A DNA stretch of 64,000 bases from UBA2219 sp964612075 (lineage in GTDB: Bacteria > Desulfobacterota > Deferrimicrobia > Deferrimicrobiales > Deferrimicrobiaceae), in contig CAZTFC010000008.1 in the NCBI GenBank assembly GCA_964612075.1, positions 1-64,000 on the forward strand, given 5' to 3'. The notes beneath the pieces are model-generated. The model did no database searches. It was not told the origin of the DNA and saw only the letters and a list, made by a program, of their open reading frames with translations. Of this stretch, positions 1-8,224 are shown in pieces. The translations under genes and the position numbers were made by a program. Numbering within the stretch: the first letter of the stretch is position 1; every line of letters begins with the position of its first letter.

Positions 1-483
1 GGCATCCTGGTGGACGTCGGGGGCCAGGACACCAAGGTCGTCCGGGTCGGCCCGGGAGGCGCGGTCCTCGACTTCGCCATGAACGACAAGTGCGCCGCTG
101 GGACCGGCCGCTTCCTGGAGGTCATCCTCGCCCGCCTCCGGATCCCGCAGGAAGAGGTCGCCCGCTGCGCGGCGCGCTCCTCCCGCCCGGTGCCCGTCAC
201 CAGCACCTGCACGGTGTTCGCGGAAAGCGAGGTCGTGTCGCTGGTGGCCCGCGGCGAGGCGGTGGAGGACATCGTCAAGGGGCTGCACGCCGCCCTCGCG
301 AGCCGCGTCGCGTCGCTGGTCGGCCAGGTCCCTCCCGGGACCAGGGTGTTCATGAGCGGCGGCGTCGCTCTGAACCCGGCGATGGTGGAGGCCCTTTCGA
401 AGGAGCTCTCCGTCCCGGTCTCCGTGGTCCCCGATCCCCAGCTCGTGGGCGCCCTCGGCGCGGCGCTGTCGGCGCTGGCATGA
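1..483 (+). CDS. BcrA/BadF/HgdC-type ATP-dependent activase, C-terminal part
   Basis: Incomplete at the left edge: the frame runs in from base 1, and a GTG at 10 is internal rather than a start. The 160 visible residues are the C-terminal part of an ASKHA-fold ATPase, a family that uses ATP to drive low-potential electrons into benzoyl-CoA reductase or 2-hydroxyacyl-CoA dehydratase. Visible motifs are the phosphate loop DVGGQDTKVV, KCAAGTGRF (its Cys is a ligand of the inter-subunit [4Fe-4S] cluster in the family), a second Cys in TSTCTVFAESE, and GGVALNP near the end. Family members are about 250-270 residues, so roughly 100 are missing. The partner reductase or dehydratase is expected to the left of the window. 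Which acyl-CoA is the substrate cannot be told from this part. Confidence 0.85.
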   Translation, partial: GILVDVGGQDTKVVRVGPGGAVLDFAMNDKCAAGTGRFLEVILARLRIPQEEVARCAARSSRPVPVTSTCTVFAESEVVSLVARGEAVEDIVKGLHAALASRVASLVGQVPPGTRVFMSGGVALNPAMVEALSKELSVPVSVVPDPQLVGALGAALSALA

Positions 484-1055
484 AGACGCTCCTTTCGGGG
501 ATGACGACGCTCCCCCGCGCGTTCTACGACCGGGACACCGTGGAAGTCGCCCTCGGCCTGCTGGGGAAATGCCTCGTCCGGTCGAACGGCGCGGCGACGA
601 GGATCGGCAGGATCGTGGAAGTCGAGGCGTACGTCGGGCCGGAAGACCTGGCGTGCCATTCCTCGAGGGGGATGACGGCGAGGAACCGGACCATGTTCGG
701 CCCGCCGGGGCACGCTTACGTGTACATGGTCTACGGCATGCACCACTGCCTGAACGCGGTGACGGAGTCCGAGGGGCATGCCTCGGCCGTGCTGCTGCGG
801 GCGCTCGAGCCGGTCGCGGGTATCGAGGTCCCCACCAACGGCCCCGGTCGGCTCTGCAAGGCGATGGGGATCGACCGGCGGCTGGACGGGCGCGACCTGA
901 CCGGCGACGGATTCTTCATCGCGGAGGGGCCCGGCGATCCCCCCGCCCCGATCGTGAAGAGGCCCCGGATCGGCGTCGATTACGCCGGCCCCCGCTGGGC
1001 GGGGAGGCTGCTTCGGTTCTACATCCGGGGGAACCCGTTCGTTTCCAGACCCTGA
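480..1055 (+). CDS. 3-methyladenine DNA glycosylase (AAG/MPG family)
   Basis: A 191-residue base-excision repair enzyme that removes alkylated purines (3-methyladenine, hypoxanthine) from DNA. The family core is clear: VEVEAYVGPEDLACHSS carrying the catalytic Glu, RNRTMFGPPGHAYVYMVYG, and the C-terminal RIGVDYAG. The ATG at 480 overlaps the stop of the preceding activase (ATGA), so the two are probably translationally coupled although their functions are unrelated. A second ATG at 501 would give a protein seven residues shorter and cannot be excluded. Length is normal for the family (about 180-210). Confidence 0.9.
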   Translation: MKTLLSGMTTLPRAFYDRDTVEVALGLLGKCLVRSNGAATRIGRIVEVEAYVGPEDLACHSSRGMTARNRTMFGPPGHAYVYMVYGMHHCLNAVTESEGHASAVLLRALEPVAGIEVPTNGPGRLCKAMGIDRRLDGRDLTGDGFFIAEGPGDPPAPIVKRPRIGVDYAGPRWAGRLLRFYIRGNPFVSRP

Positions 1056-1085
1056 AAACAGATCCCGGGATATCGGAGAGAAGAA

Positions 1086-1403
1086 ATGGCCTGGTTATAC
1101 CTTTTTCTGGCGGGGTTGTGCGAGGTCGGCTGGCCGGTCGGGCTCAAGATGGCCCAGCGGGAGGACATGAGGGCCGCGGGCCTCGCCGTCGCCGTGATAT
1201 TCATGGCCGTCAGCGGGCTGCTTTTGTACCTTGCCCAGAAGCAGATCCCGATCGGGACCTCGTACGCGATCTGGACGGGGATCGGGGCGGCCGGGACGTT
1301 CCTCGTCGGCGTGCTCTTCTACGGCGATCCCGCCAGCCCGGGAAGGTTCCTCGGCGTCGCCCTGATCGTCGCCGGAGTCGCCGCCCTCAGACTCTTCCCC
1401 TGA
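1086..1403 (+). CDS. sugE: SMR-family exporter, guanidinium exporter (Gdx/SugE) subtype
   Basis: A 105-residue protein with four hydrophobic helices, the normal size for a small multidrug resistance transporter, which works as an antiparallel dimer in the inner membrane and couples proton entry to cation export. The first helix has the essential Glu in AGLCEVGWPVGLK. The Trp after that Glu and the Lys at the end of the helix are typical of the Gdx (guanidinium) branch rather than EmrE. GGAGAG lies just before the ATG. No guanidine riboswitch fits in the 30 bases upstream, so it may be read through from the glycosylase gene. The substrate is inferred from family features only. Confidence 0.85.
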   Translation: MAWLYLFLAGLCEVGWPVGLKMAQREDMRAAGLAVAVIFMAVSGLLLYLAQKQIPIGTSYAIWTGIGAAGTFLVGVLFYGDPASPGRFLGVALIVAGVAALRLFP

Positions 1404-1425
1404 AGAACGCCTCTTCCGCCGCCCC

Positions 1426-2718
1426 TCAGAACACCCGGGTGTCGAATACCCGGCGGGTCTTTTTCTCGGACCGCGGCAGCGACCCGTAGGGAAGGACCTT
1501 GACCGTGCAGGAGACCATCAGGTTGTGCTTGATCTCCCCGGCGACCGCGGAGCCGATCGGCCCGTCGGCGCTCTCCGTCATGTGGGCGGCCCGCTCGATC
1601 TTCAGCGTCATGTGGTCCTTGCCGTCCTCGCGCCGCTCGATGTGCGCCTGGAACTCGCTCCCCGCGCCGTCGATCTTCGACAGCACCTCGTCGAGCTGCC
1701 CGGGGTAGATGTTGACCCCGCGGAAGACGATCATGTCGTCGGATCTCCCCAGGATCTTGTCGTGCCGGGGAAGGTTGCAGCCGCAGGGGCACTCCCCGTC
1801 GATCAGACGCGTCAGGTCCCGGGAGCGGTACCGGATGAGCGGGGCCGCCTCCTTGCCGAGGGTGGTGTACACCATCTCGCCGATCTCGCCCGGGCCGACG
1901 GGCTTGAGCGTCTCCGGGTCGAGCACCTCGAGGATGTAGTAGTCCGCCCAGTAGTGGATCCCCGACTCGTGCCGGCACGACAGCCCCGTGCCCGGGCCGT
2001 ACAGCTCGGTGAGCCCCGGGATGTCGTAGACCTCCTTCACGCCCAGCAGCCCCTTGATCGTCGAGATCATCGCCTCGCTGGTGCGCTCGGCGCCGCAGAT
2101 CACCTTCTTCAGGTTGAGCAGGCCGCGGATGCCGCGCCGGTGGACCTCCTCCGCCAGCAGCAGCCCCATCGAGGCGGTGCAGCACAGGACGGTCGACCGC
2201 AGGTCGAGCAGGAACTTGCACTGGAGATCGAGGTTCCCCGGGCCGATCGGGATGGCCATCGCCCCGTACTTCTCCGCGCCGAGCTGGAACCCCACGCCGG
2301 CCGTCCAGAGCCCGTATCCCACGCAGATCTGCACCCGGTCCTCCCGGGTGAGCCCCGCCATCTCGTAGCAGCGCGCGAACATGCTGACCCAGTCGCCGAT
2401 GTCCTTCTGCGTGTAGCAGAGGACCTTCCGCTTCCCCGTGGTCCCCGACGACGAGTGGATCCGGACGACCTCCTTCAGGTCGACCGAGAGCAGCGGGAAG
2501 GGATAGCCCTCCCGCAGGTCGTCCGCCGTGGTGAAAGGCAGCCGTCGGATGTCGTCGAGCGACCGGATGTCGGCGGGCGTCACCTTCGCCTCCTCCATGC
2601 GCTGACGGTAGAAGGGGGAGTTCCGGTACGCGTGGGATACCGTCCACTGCAGCCCCTTGAGCTGGTATCCCGGAAGCGCGCCGGGCGTGACGTATTTCGG
2701 CGGGAATTGCTTGAGCAT
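1426..2718 (-). CDS. paaK: Phenylacetate-CoA ligase (AMP-forming)
   Basis: About 430 residues, the usual PaaK size. This adenylate-forming enzyme turns an aryl acetate, ATP and CoA into the aryl-acetyl-CoA thioester in the cytoplasm. Visible are the Ser/Thr/Gly-rich ATP loop SSSGTTGKRK, YGPGTG in the middle, RYRSRDLT and the C-terminal GRSDDMIVFRG. The ATG at 2718 is chosen because GAGGTG sits six bases upstream; a GTG at 2727 would add three residues. The gene lies directly behind iorAB. IorAB make arylacetyl-CoA from arylpyruvates, and PaaK-like enzymes are often encoded beside them to interconvert free acid and CoA ester. The last gene of the TRAP-ior operon. Confidence 0.92.
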   Translation of the reverse strand: MLKQFPPKYVTPGALPGYQLKGLQWTVSHAYRNSPFYRQRMEEAKVTPADIRSLDDIRRLPFTTADDLREGYPFPLLSVDLKEVVRIHSSSGTTGKRKVLCYTQKDIGDWVSMFARCYEMAGLTREDRVQICVGYGLWTAGVGFQLGAEKYGAMAIPIGPGNLDLQCKFLLDLRSTVLCCTASMGLLLAEEVHRRGIRGLLNLKKVICGAERTSEAMISTIKGLLGVKEVYDIPGLTELYGPGTGLSCRHESGIHYWADYYILEVLDPETLKPVGPGEIGEMVYTTLGKEAAPLIRYRSRDLTRLIDGECPCGCNLPRHDKILGRSDDMIVFRGVNIYPGQLDEVLSKIDGAGSEFQAHIERREDGKDHMTLKIERAAHMTESADGPIGSAVAGEIKHNLMVSCTVKVLPYGSLPRSEKKTRRVFDTRVF

Positions 2719-2728
2719 TCGCTGCACC

Positions 2729-3328
2729 TCATCCCTTTCCGTGGCGTATTCCCAACGCGAGCGCCTCGAGCGATTCCTCGAGGGCCCGCGGATACTTTCC
2801 GAACCGGTTTTCCAGCGCCCCCCGGAGGTCGTCCGGGCCGCAGAAGAACCGGCCCCCGCTCTCGAGGGACCCGAGCCGCGCGAGGAGGAAGCCGAGGAGC
2901 ACCAGGTTCGCCCCGCGAGGGTACCCCGCCTCCCTCGCGATCCCCTCGGCGTCGATCGCGTGGACGGGGAAGGGGGATCCCTCCGCCGCCGCGGTCGCCG
3001 AATTCACGACCGCCCAGCCGGAAGGCGACAGGAACCTGCCGTGGGGCAGGAGATTCTCCTCCCGGAGCACGATGATGCCGTCGGCGTGCCCCTCGCGGAT
3101 CAGGGGGCTGGGGAACCCGCCGACCTTCAGGTGGGAAACGACGGTCCCCCCGCGCTGCGCCATGCCGTGGATCTCGGAAGTGATGACGCTCAAGGACCGC
3201 CCGATGGCGGCCTCGGCGAGCAGGCGGGAGACGAACAGCACCCCCTGCCCTCCCACGCCGCTGACCAGCATCTGCATGCGCGCCGCCGGGTTCTCCTCCT
3301 CCGGCCGGTCCAGGCACCCGAACTTCAT
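2729..3328 (-). CDS. iorB: Indolepyruvate:ferredoxin oxidoreductase beta subunit
   Basis: A 199-residue gamma-type catalytic domain subunit of the two-subunit arylpyruvate oxidoreductase. It begins with a short polar stretch and then the conserved VSGVGGQGVLFVSRLLAEA glycine-rich loop, followed by SEIHGMAQRGGTVVSHLK, the family signature. The ATG at 3328 overlaps the iorA stop (ATGA), showing translational coupling with the alpha subunit. With IorA it oxidatively decarboxylates aryl-2-oxoacids from aromatic amino acids to aryl-acetyl-CoA, passing electrons to ferredoxin. Length matches the family. Confidence 0.93.
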   Translation of the reverse strand: MKFGCLDRPEEENPAARMQMLVSGVGGQGVLFVSRLLAEAAIGRSLSVITSEIHGMAQRGGTVVSHLKVGGFPSPLIREGHADGIIVLREENLLPHGRFLSPSGWAVVNSATAAAEGSPFPVHAIDAEGIAREAGYPRGANLVLLGFLLARLGSLESGGRFFCGPDDLRGALENRFGKYPRALEESLEALALGIRHGKG

Positions 3329-5157
3329 CGGGTCTCCTCCCCTTCGCCGCCGCGGATCGCCCCGACGGGGCAGACGTTCCGGCAGACCCCGCACCCGGTG
3401 CACAGCGTCGCGTCGATCGACGCCCGGCCCGCCGCGTCGTCGAAACCGATGGCGGGGCACTCGAACTGCGTGATGCAGTGCCTGCACCCCGTGCAGGCGT
3501 CCGTGACGGAAGGCTTCGCGGGCGAAGGCCCCCTCCCGGCGACGCCCGGCGCCATCACGCACGGCTCCCTGGCGATGACCGCCGCCACGCCGTTTTCGCG
3601 GCTCCAGGCGAGCGCTTCCTTGAGGAGCCCCACGAATTCCTCGAAGCGGCTTGGGAGCCCGACCTTGCAGAACCCCACGCCGCAGGCGCGCACGAGCGAT
3701 TCCATGTCGACGACGCCGGTCGGCTCCCCCGCCGCTCCCGTCCCGGAGGCCGGCGTCGGCTGGAACCCGGTCATGGCCGCCATGGAGTTGTCGAGGATGA
3801 CCAGGACGAACCGCGCGCCCTGGACCGTCGCGTCGATCAGCCCGGGCACTCCGGCGTGGTAGAAGGTGGAATCGCCGATCGTCGCGACGATGTCGACGGT
3901 CCTGCCCGACTGTCGGTATGCGTGGTAGAACCCCGCCGCCTGCCCGATCGCGGCGCCCATGCAAAGCACCGTGTCCACGGCCCCCAGGTTCAGCCCCAGC
4001 GTGTAGCAGCCGATGTCGCTCGGGTAGATCCCGTCGGGGGCGGCCCGGCGGACGGCGTAGAAGCTCGCCCGGTGGGGGCATCCGGCGCAGAGGGTCGGCC
4101 GCCGCCCCGGTGGCTGCGGCCCCTGCGCCACCGGCACCGCCGGCGCGGTCCCGGCGAACCCGGCGATCACGCGCTCCACCGTTTCCGGAAGGAGCTCCCC
4201 CGCCTCCGGGACGGCGCCGGTCGCCTTCCCCCGGACCCGGCGCCGGTCGAGCAGCTGCATTTCGATGACCGCCGCCGGCTCCTCCAGCACGAGCAGCTCG
4301 TCGTACCATCCGAGGATGTGGTTGACGAAGGAGGCGTGCAGCGGATACGGCTGCACGACCTGGTAGAAGGGAACCTTCTCCCACAGGCCCAGCGCTTCCA
4401 GAACCTCCCGGGCGTGCGCCGCCGCGACGCCGGAGGCGACCACCGCTTTTTCGCCGGACGCCTCGGGGTTCCACAGCAAGGGCGCCGTCGGCCCCCAATC
4501 GGCGATCCGGGCGAGCTTGCCGCAGAGCTCCCCGTGGAGCCGGTTCCGGAAGACCGGCGTGGCGGCCCAGCGCGACGGCTCCTTCACGAAGTCCGCCTTC
4601 GCGTCCCGCGGCAGGACGTCGCCCGGCAGGATGTCCTGGCAGGCGTGGCAGACCCTCGTCGACGGGCGGATCATGACGGGGACCTCGAACCGCTCGGAAA
4701 GGTCGAACCCCGCGGCGACCAGCTCGCGGGCCTGGGCCGGCGAATCCGGGTCGAGTACGGGGACCTTCGCCAGCATCGCCATGAGGCGGCTGTCCTGCTC
4801 GGTCTGGGAGGAATGCGGGCCGGGGTCGTCGGCGGAAACGACGAGGAAGCCGCCCTTGACGCCCGAGTAGGCGGCGCTCATGAGCGGGTCGGAGGCGACG
4901 TTCAGACCCACCTGCTTCATGGCGACCGCGGCGCGCAAGCCCGTCACCGCCGCCGTGTAGGCGACCTCGAAGGCGACCTTCTCGTTCACCGCCCATTCCG
5001 CGTGCATCGGGACGCCAAGCTCCCTTCCGAGCCGGGCGACGGACGAGAGGATCTCCGACGCGGGGGTCCCCGGATAGGACGCGGCGACGCGGCAGCCGTT
5101 CTCGATCAGGGCGAGCGCCATCGCTTCGTTTCCCAGCATGAGGGTCCGGTTTTTCAA
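3325..5157 (-). CDS. iorA: Indolepyruvate:ferredoxin oxidoreductase alpha subunit
   Basis: A 610-residue TPP- and Fe-S-containing alpha subunit. Order of parts: N-terminal pyrimidine-binding domain starting LMLGNEAMALALIENG, a central domain, the TPP-phosphate domain with GDSTFYHAGVPGLIDA and DNSMAAMTG, and a C-terminal ferredoxin domain holding two 4Fe-4S motifs (CTGCRHCITQFECP and CTGCGVCRNVCP). In the first cluster the last spacing is CxxxxxCP, slightly longer than the second. Start is TTG at 5157, giving a conserved-looking N-terminus; an ATG at 5139 lies six codons in. It sits 19 bases after dctM, so TRAP uptake and arylpyruvate oxidation look co-transcribed. Confidence 0.93.
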   Translation of the reverse strand: MKNRTLMLGNEAMALALIENGCRVAASYPGTPASEILSSVARLGRELGVPMHAEWAVNEKVAFEVAYTAAVTGLRAAVAMKQVGLNVASDPLMSAAYSGVKGGFLVVSADDPGPHSSQTEQDSRLMAMLAKVPVLDPDSPAQARELVAAGFDLSERFEVPVMIRPSTRVCHACQDILPGDVLPRDAKADFVKEPSRWAATPVFRNRLHGELCGKLARIADWGPTAPLLWNPEASGEKAVVASGVAAAHAREVLEALGLWEKVPFYQVVQPYPLHASFVNHILGWYDELLVLEEPAAVIEMQLLDRRRVRGKATGAVPEAGELLPETVERVIAGFAGTAPAVPVAQGPQPPGRRPTLCAGCPHRASFYAVRRAAPDGIYPSDIGCYTLGLNLGAVDTVLCMGAAIGQAAGFYHAYRQSGRTVDIVATIGDSTFYHAGVPGLIDATVQGARFVLVILDNSMAAMTGFQPTPASGTGAAGEPTGVVDMESLVRACGVGFCKVGLPSRFEEFVGLLKEALAWSRENGVAAVIAREPCVMAPGVAGRGPSPAKPSVTDACTGCRHCITQFECPAIGFDDAAGRASIDATLCTGCGVCRNVCPVGAIRGGEGEETR

Positions 5158-5176
5158 GGGGCGTCCCGTCTTCCCG

Positions 5177-6481
5177 CTACCGCACCATGTCGGACAGCGC
5201 CATCACCGTCCAGTGGGGGAAGATCATGAGGATGGCGATGGAGACGACGTAGGCGGGAAAATAGTAGAAGCATCCCCGGAAAACGGTGGCCAGCGGGATG
5301 CCGGACATGCCGGAAACGACGTAGCAGCAGATGCCGATGGGCGGCATGATGGCTCCCATCGTCGTGACGATCGTGACCGCCTGGGCGAACCAGATCGGGT
5401 CGTAGCCGAGCTGCAGGACCAGCGGGTAGAAGATCGGGAGCGACACGAGCAGGAACGCCAGGGCGTCCATGACGCATCCCCCGACGATGTAGCACAGGAG
5501 GATCAGCCAGAGGACCATCCACCGCGGGAGCGTGAGGCCGCCGATCCACTCCGCGATCTCGAAGGGAAGCCGGGTGAGCGTCAGGAAGCGCGCGAAGATC
5601 ACCGCGCCCGCGACGATCATGAACACCATGCAGGAGATGCGCAGGGTGTCCTTCATGGAATCGGCGAACTTCTTCCAGGAGAGCTTGCGGCGCGCGAGGC
5701 AGATGACGTAGGCCAAAAAGCAGCTCACGGCGGCGGCTTCCGTCGCGGTGACGACCCCGGTGAAAAGGGCGTACATGATGATCCCGAAGAGGACGAGGAT
5801 ATCGACGGCTTCCGGCAGCGCCCGGAACCGCTCCTTCCATCCGAACCGCGGACCCGCCGCCCCCCATTCGGGGTGGAGCCTGCAGACGAACGCGACCGTC
5901 GCGAGGATGGCGAGCGTCAGGATGATGCTCGGAACGATGTTGCCGAAGAAGAGCTTCCCGATGGACTGCCCCGTGTAGAGGCCGTACACCACGAGCACGA
6001 GGGAGGGCGGGATCAGCACGCCGAGCGTCGCCCCGGCCGACACCGCCCCGGCGTTCAACATGGGGTGGTACTTGTACTCCTTCATGGCGGGGATCGCGAC
6101 CGCGCTCATCGTCGCCGCCGTCGCGGTGTTCGACCCGGAGATGGCGGAGAAGGCCGCGGAGGCCATGATCGTCGTCATGGCCAGCCCGCCCCGGAAGTGC
6201 CCGAACCACTTGTAGGTGGCGTCGTAGACGCTGTAGTTGTACCCGGCGTAATGGACGATCTCCCCCACCAGGATGAACAGCGGGATCACCGTCAGGCCGT
6301 AGTTCGAGAAGATGTTCCACATCTCGGTCCCCGCGATCGAGAACGCCGCTTCGACGGAGGTCACCATGGCGATCCCGGCGAACCCGACGAGGGCCATGAC
6401 GAACGCGGCCGGTATCCGCAGGAAGAACAGGGTGGCGAACATCGCCGCGATCCCCAGGACGCCGACGACGGGCCCGCTCAC
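5177..6481 (-). CDS. dctM: TRAP transporter large permease (DctM type)
   Basis: A 434-residue, highly hydrophobic protein with about 11-12 membrane helices, the normal size for the large TRAP permease that uses the sodium gradient to import carboxylates. Family signatures visible include GSNTATAATMSAVAIPAMK in the first third and the matching second-half loop TTMGAIMPPIGICCYVVSG. The GTG start at 6481 overlaps the dctQ stop (GTGA). Order dctP-dctQ-dctM on the minus strand is canonical. The substrate cannot be read from the permease; the following ior and paaK genes hint at an aromatic or branched organic acid. Confidence 0.95.
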   Translation of the reverse strand: MSGPVVGVLGIAAMFATLFFLRIPAAFVMALVGFAGIAMVTSVEAAFSIAGTEMWNIFSNYGLTVIPLFILVGEIVHYAGYNYSVYDATYKWFGHFRGGLAMTTIMASAAFSAISGSNTATAATMSAVAIPAMKEYKYHPMLNAGAVSAGATLGVLIPPSLVLVVYGLYTGQSIGKLFFGNIVPSIILTLAILATVAFVCRLHPEWGAAGPRFGWKERFRALPEAVDILVLFGIIMYALFTGVVTATEAAAVSCFLAYVICLARRKLSWKKFADSMKDTLRISCMVFMIVAGAVIFARFLTLTRLPFEIAEWIGGLTLPRWMVLWLILLCYIVGGCVMDALAFLLVSLPIFYPLVLQLGYDPIWFAQAVTIVTTMGAIMPPIGICCYVVSGMSGIPLATVFRGCFYYFPAYVVSIAILMIFPHWTVMALSDMVR

Positions 6482-6963
6482 CGCTTCCCCCCTCTCGACC
6501 ACATGGATTCGAGGAAGTCGAGCAGGATCGTCAGCGCGAGGACGGCGAACCCGAACGCGACCAGGAACACGAACGGGTGGAACGGGATCTTGAGCGTCTC
6601 GGACAGCTCCCCCGCCCGGATCAGCCGCCTGCCGTACACCGCCGTCTGCCAGGAGACGACGGAAAACAGGAAGAACATCACCAGGTGGCTCGCCCGGTCC
6701 ACCGCCGCTTTCAATCGCGGGGGGTACTTGTCGGAGAGGATGTCCACGACGATGTGGTGCCTGCGCTTCTGGGTGTAGCCGAGGGCGCCGGCGGTGACGA
6801 TCGCCCCGAGGAAGGAAACGACCTCGTACGCGCCTCCCAACGGGATCCGGAAGATCCTCAAGGCGACGTTGGCCGTCGCGAGGAGGGTGACCCCCAGAAG
6901 CGACGCTCCCGCCGCGTACATGAGGATCTTCCGGAGCAGCTCCGCGAATCGTTCCAGGCCCAT
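6478..6963 (-). CDS. dctQ: TRAP transporter small permease (DctQ type)
   Basis: A 161-residue inner-membrane protein with four predicted helices, the standard DctQ topology. The first helix is around residues 13-33, and the characteristic basic loop QKRRHHIVVDILSD follows helix two. It pairs with DctM to form the membrane part of the TRAP importer. It lies 15 bases after dctP and overlaps dctM by four bases, so it is co-expressed with both. Confidence 0.93.
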   Translation of the reverse strand: MGLERFAELLRKILMYAAGASLLGVTLLATANVALRIFRIPLGGAYEVVSFLGAIVTAGALGYTQKRRHHIVVDILSDKYPPRLKAAVDRASHLVMFFLFSVVSWQTAVYGRRLIRAGELSETLKIPFHPFVFLVAFGFAVLALTILLDFLESMWSRGGKR

Positions 6964-6978
6964 CTCTCGAGGATCCGG

Positions 6979-8007
6979 CTACTTCCCTTTCTTCTCGTTC
7001 TTCTTCTTGAGCGCCAGCGCGTCCGCCAGGATCCTGTCGGCGGGCAGCCCGAGGGCCGAGACCCGCTTGACGTATTCGTCCGTGATCGGCTTGAGCAGGT
7101 TCTTCACGGTCTCGGCGTCCTCCGCGGAGAACGCGTGGACCTGGAGGCCGTAGCTGTTCTTCGACCAGGCCAGCGCTTCCCGGACGTGGTTGTCGACGTA
7201 TTCCCCCGTCCACTCCGCCTGCTCGCGGCGCAGGTCGTCGAGCACCTTCTTCACGTCGGGCGGAAGGGAGTTCCATTTGTCCCTGTTCATCACGACGGCG
7301 AACGACACCACCGGCAGGTTGACGACCGTGGCGTGGGGCGTATACGCCGCGAACTTGAAATCCTGGAGGATCTCCATGGAGGAGACGATCCCCTTCACCA
7401 CCCCCTTCTGGATGGCCTCGGGGGTTTCGGACTGGGGCATGGCGACCGGGACACCGCCGAGCCGCTTGACGATTTCGGCCGAGGTCCCCGCGACGCGCAG
7501 CTCCATGCCCTTGAGGTCGGCGAGCGACTTCACCGGGGTGCGGGTCATGAAGTTGGTCGGCGGGCAGGTGAACAGGGTCAGGATCTTGACCTGCTCGAAC
7601 TCCTTCGGCTGGTATTTCTCCACGAGATCGAACAGGGTCAGGCTGGCGACGCGCGAGCTCGTGAATCCCAGGGGCAGGTCGACGACTTCGGACACGGGGA
7701 ACCGGCCGGGCTGATAGCTCATGGCGAAGTTGCCGATGTCGGCCATGCCGGAGACGACGCCGTCGAGGATGTTCTTGGCCGGCAGCAGCGTCCCGCCGGG
7801 GAAGGTCTGGACCTTCACCCTGCCGGCGGTCCGCGTCTCGACCTCCTTCGCCCAGCGCTCCATCTGCACGCAGGGGAACGTGGCCGCGGGCGGGAAGTTG
7901 GCGTAGGTGAGCTTGATCACGGCGTCCGCGCCCGAGGGCGGGGGAGCCGCAAGGAAACCGACCAGCAGGAGGGCGAGACACAATGAAACGACCGTCTTCG
8001 TCTTCAT
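6979..8007 (-). CDS. dctP: TRAP transporter periplasmic solute-binding protein (DctP type)
   Basis: A 342-residue extracytoplasmic receptor. It has a clear Sec signal peptide (residues about 1-28, KTK then a Leu/Ala-rich core), then the DctP fold with AKEVETRTAGRVKVQTFPGG and the core motif DLKGMELRVAGT. In this family an Arg of that motif binds the substrate carboxylate. FTCPPTNFMTRTPVKSLADL just before it is also typical. First gene of the dctPQM-iorAB-paaK run. A palindromic operator-like site lies about 155 bases upstream. The Lys/Glu-rich C-terminal tail (KKKNEKKGK) is unusual but probably harmless. Confidence 0.95.
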   Translation of the reverse strand: MKTKTVVSLCLALLLVGFLAAPPPSGADAVIKLTYANFPPAATFPCVQMERWAKEVETRTAGRVKVQTFPGGTLLPAKNILDGVVSGMADIGNFAMSYQPGRFPVSEVVDLPLGFTSSRVASLTLFDLVEKYQPKEFEQVKILTLFTCPPTNFMTRTPVKSLADLKGMELRVAGTSAEIVKRLGGVPVAMPQSETPEAIQKGVVKGIVSSMEILQDFKFAAYTPHATVVNLPVVSFAVVMNRDKWNSLPPDVKKVLDDLRREQAEWTGEYVDNHVREALAWSKNSYGLQVHAFSAEDAETVKNLLKPITDEYVKRVSALGLPADRILADALALKKKNEKKGK

Positions 8008-8162
8008 GCCTTTTTCTCCCTTTTATTCTCCGGGGTTTGATCGATCCGAAAAACGCGTCGGCACTCCAGGCGCAAAGACCCGGGATTCCCAATCCATCGT
8101 CCCGGATATCCGCGTTCTGAAGCATCTTCCGGGGGTCGCCAAACGAGGGCGTACGGATCTTA

Positions 8163-8183
8163 AGGGGTATAACATACACCCCT
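8163..8183. promoter_or_regulatory. Palindromic operator-like site upstream of dctP
   Basis: A 21-base inverted repeat with arms AGGGGTATA and TACACCCCT around a 3-base centre. Eight of nine arm positions pair (only the seventh pair fails). On the minus strand it overlaps a possible -10 (TATGTT) with TTCCAA 17 bases upstream, a weak promoter reading into dctP. A dyad over a promoter ahead of a TRAP/aromatic-acid operon is what a repressor site would look like, but no regulator gene is adjacent and the binding protein is unknown. Confidence 0.45.
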
Positions 8184-8202
8184 AGAATGCAATTTGGAAG
8201 TC

Positions 8203-8219
8203 CGGGAAGGGGGTTCCCG
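8203..8219 (-). terminator. Hairpin after lpxC, possible weak terminator
   Basis: CGGGAA, five-base loop, TTCCCG: a perfect 6-bp stem starting six bases past the lpxC stop on the minus strand. It is not followed by a U-run (the next bases read GACTTCC), so it would be a poor intrinsic terminator or a 3'-end stabilising hairpin. Confidence 0.3.
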
Positions 8220-8224
8220 TGAGG

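Noticed and set aside
1056..1085. Guanidine riboswitch before the Gdx-type exporter
   Set aside because: Only 30 bases separate it from the glycosylase gene, too short for any known guanidine aptamer, and no ACGR hairpins are visible.
1431..1442. 12-base perfect palindrome ACACCCGGGTGT
   Set aside because: Lies inside the paaK coding end; no loop room for a hairpin terminator and no supporting promoter nearby.
1525..3075. 516-residue plus-strand ORF opposite paaK/iorB
   Set aside because: Antisense shadow caused by high GC; the opposite strand encodes clear PaaK and IorB families, and the product is Arg/Pro/Asp/Val-rich with no motif.
5177..8179. A 1000-residue DctP-DctM style fusion
   Set aside because: The upstream two thirds are an out-of-frame reading of dctP and dctQ; dctM begins at GTG 6481.
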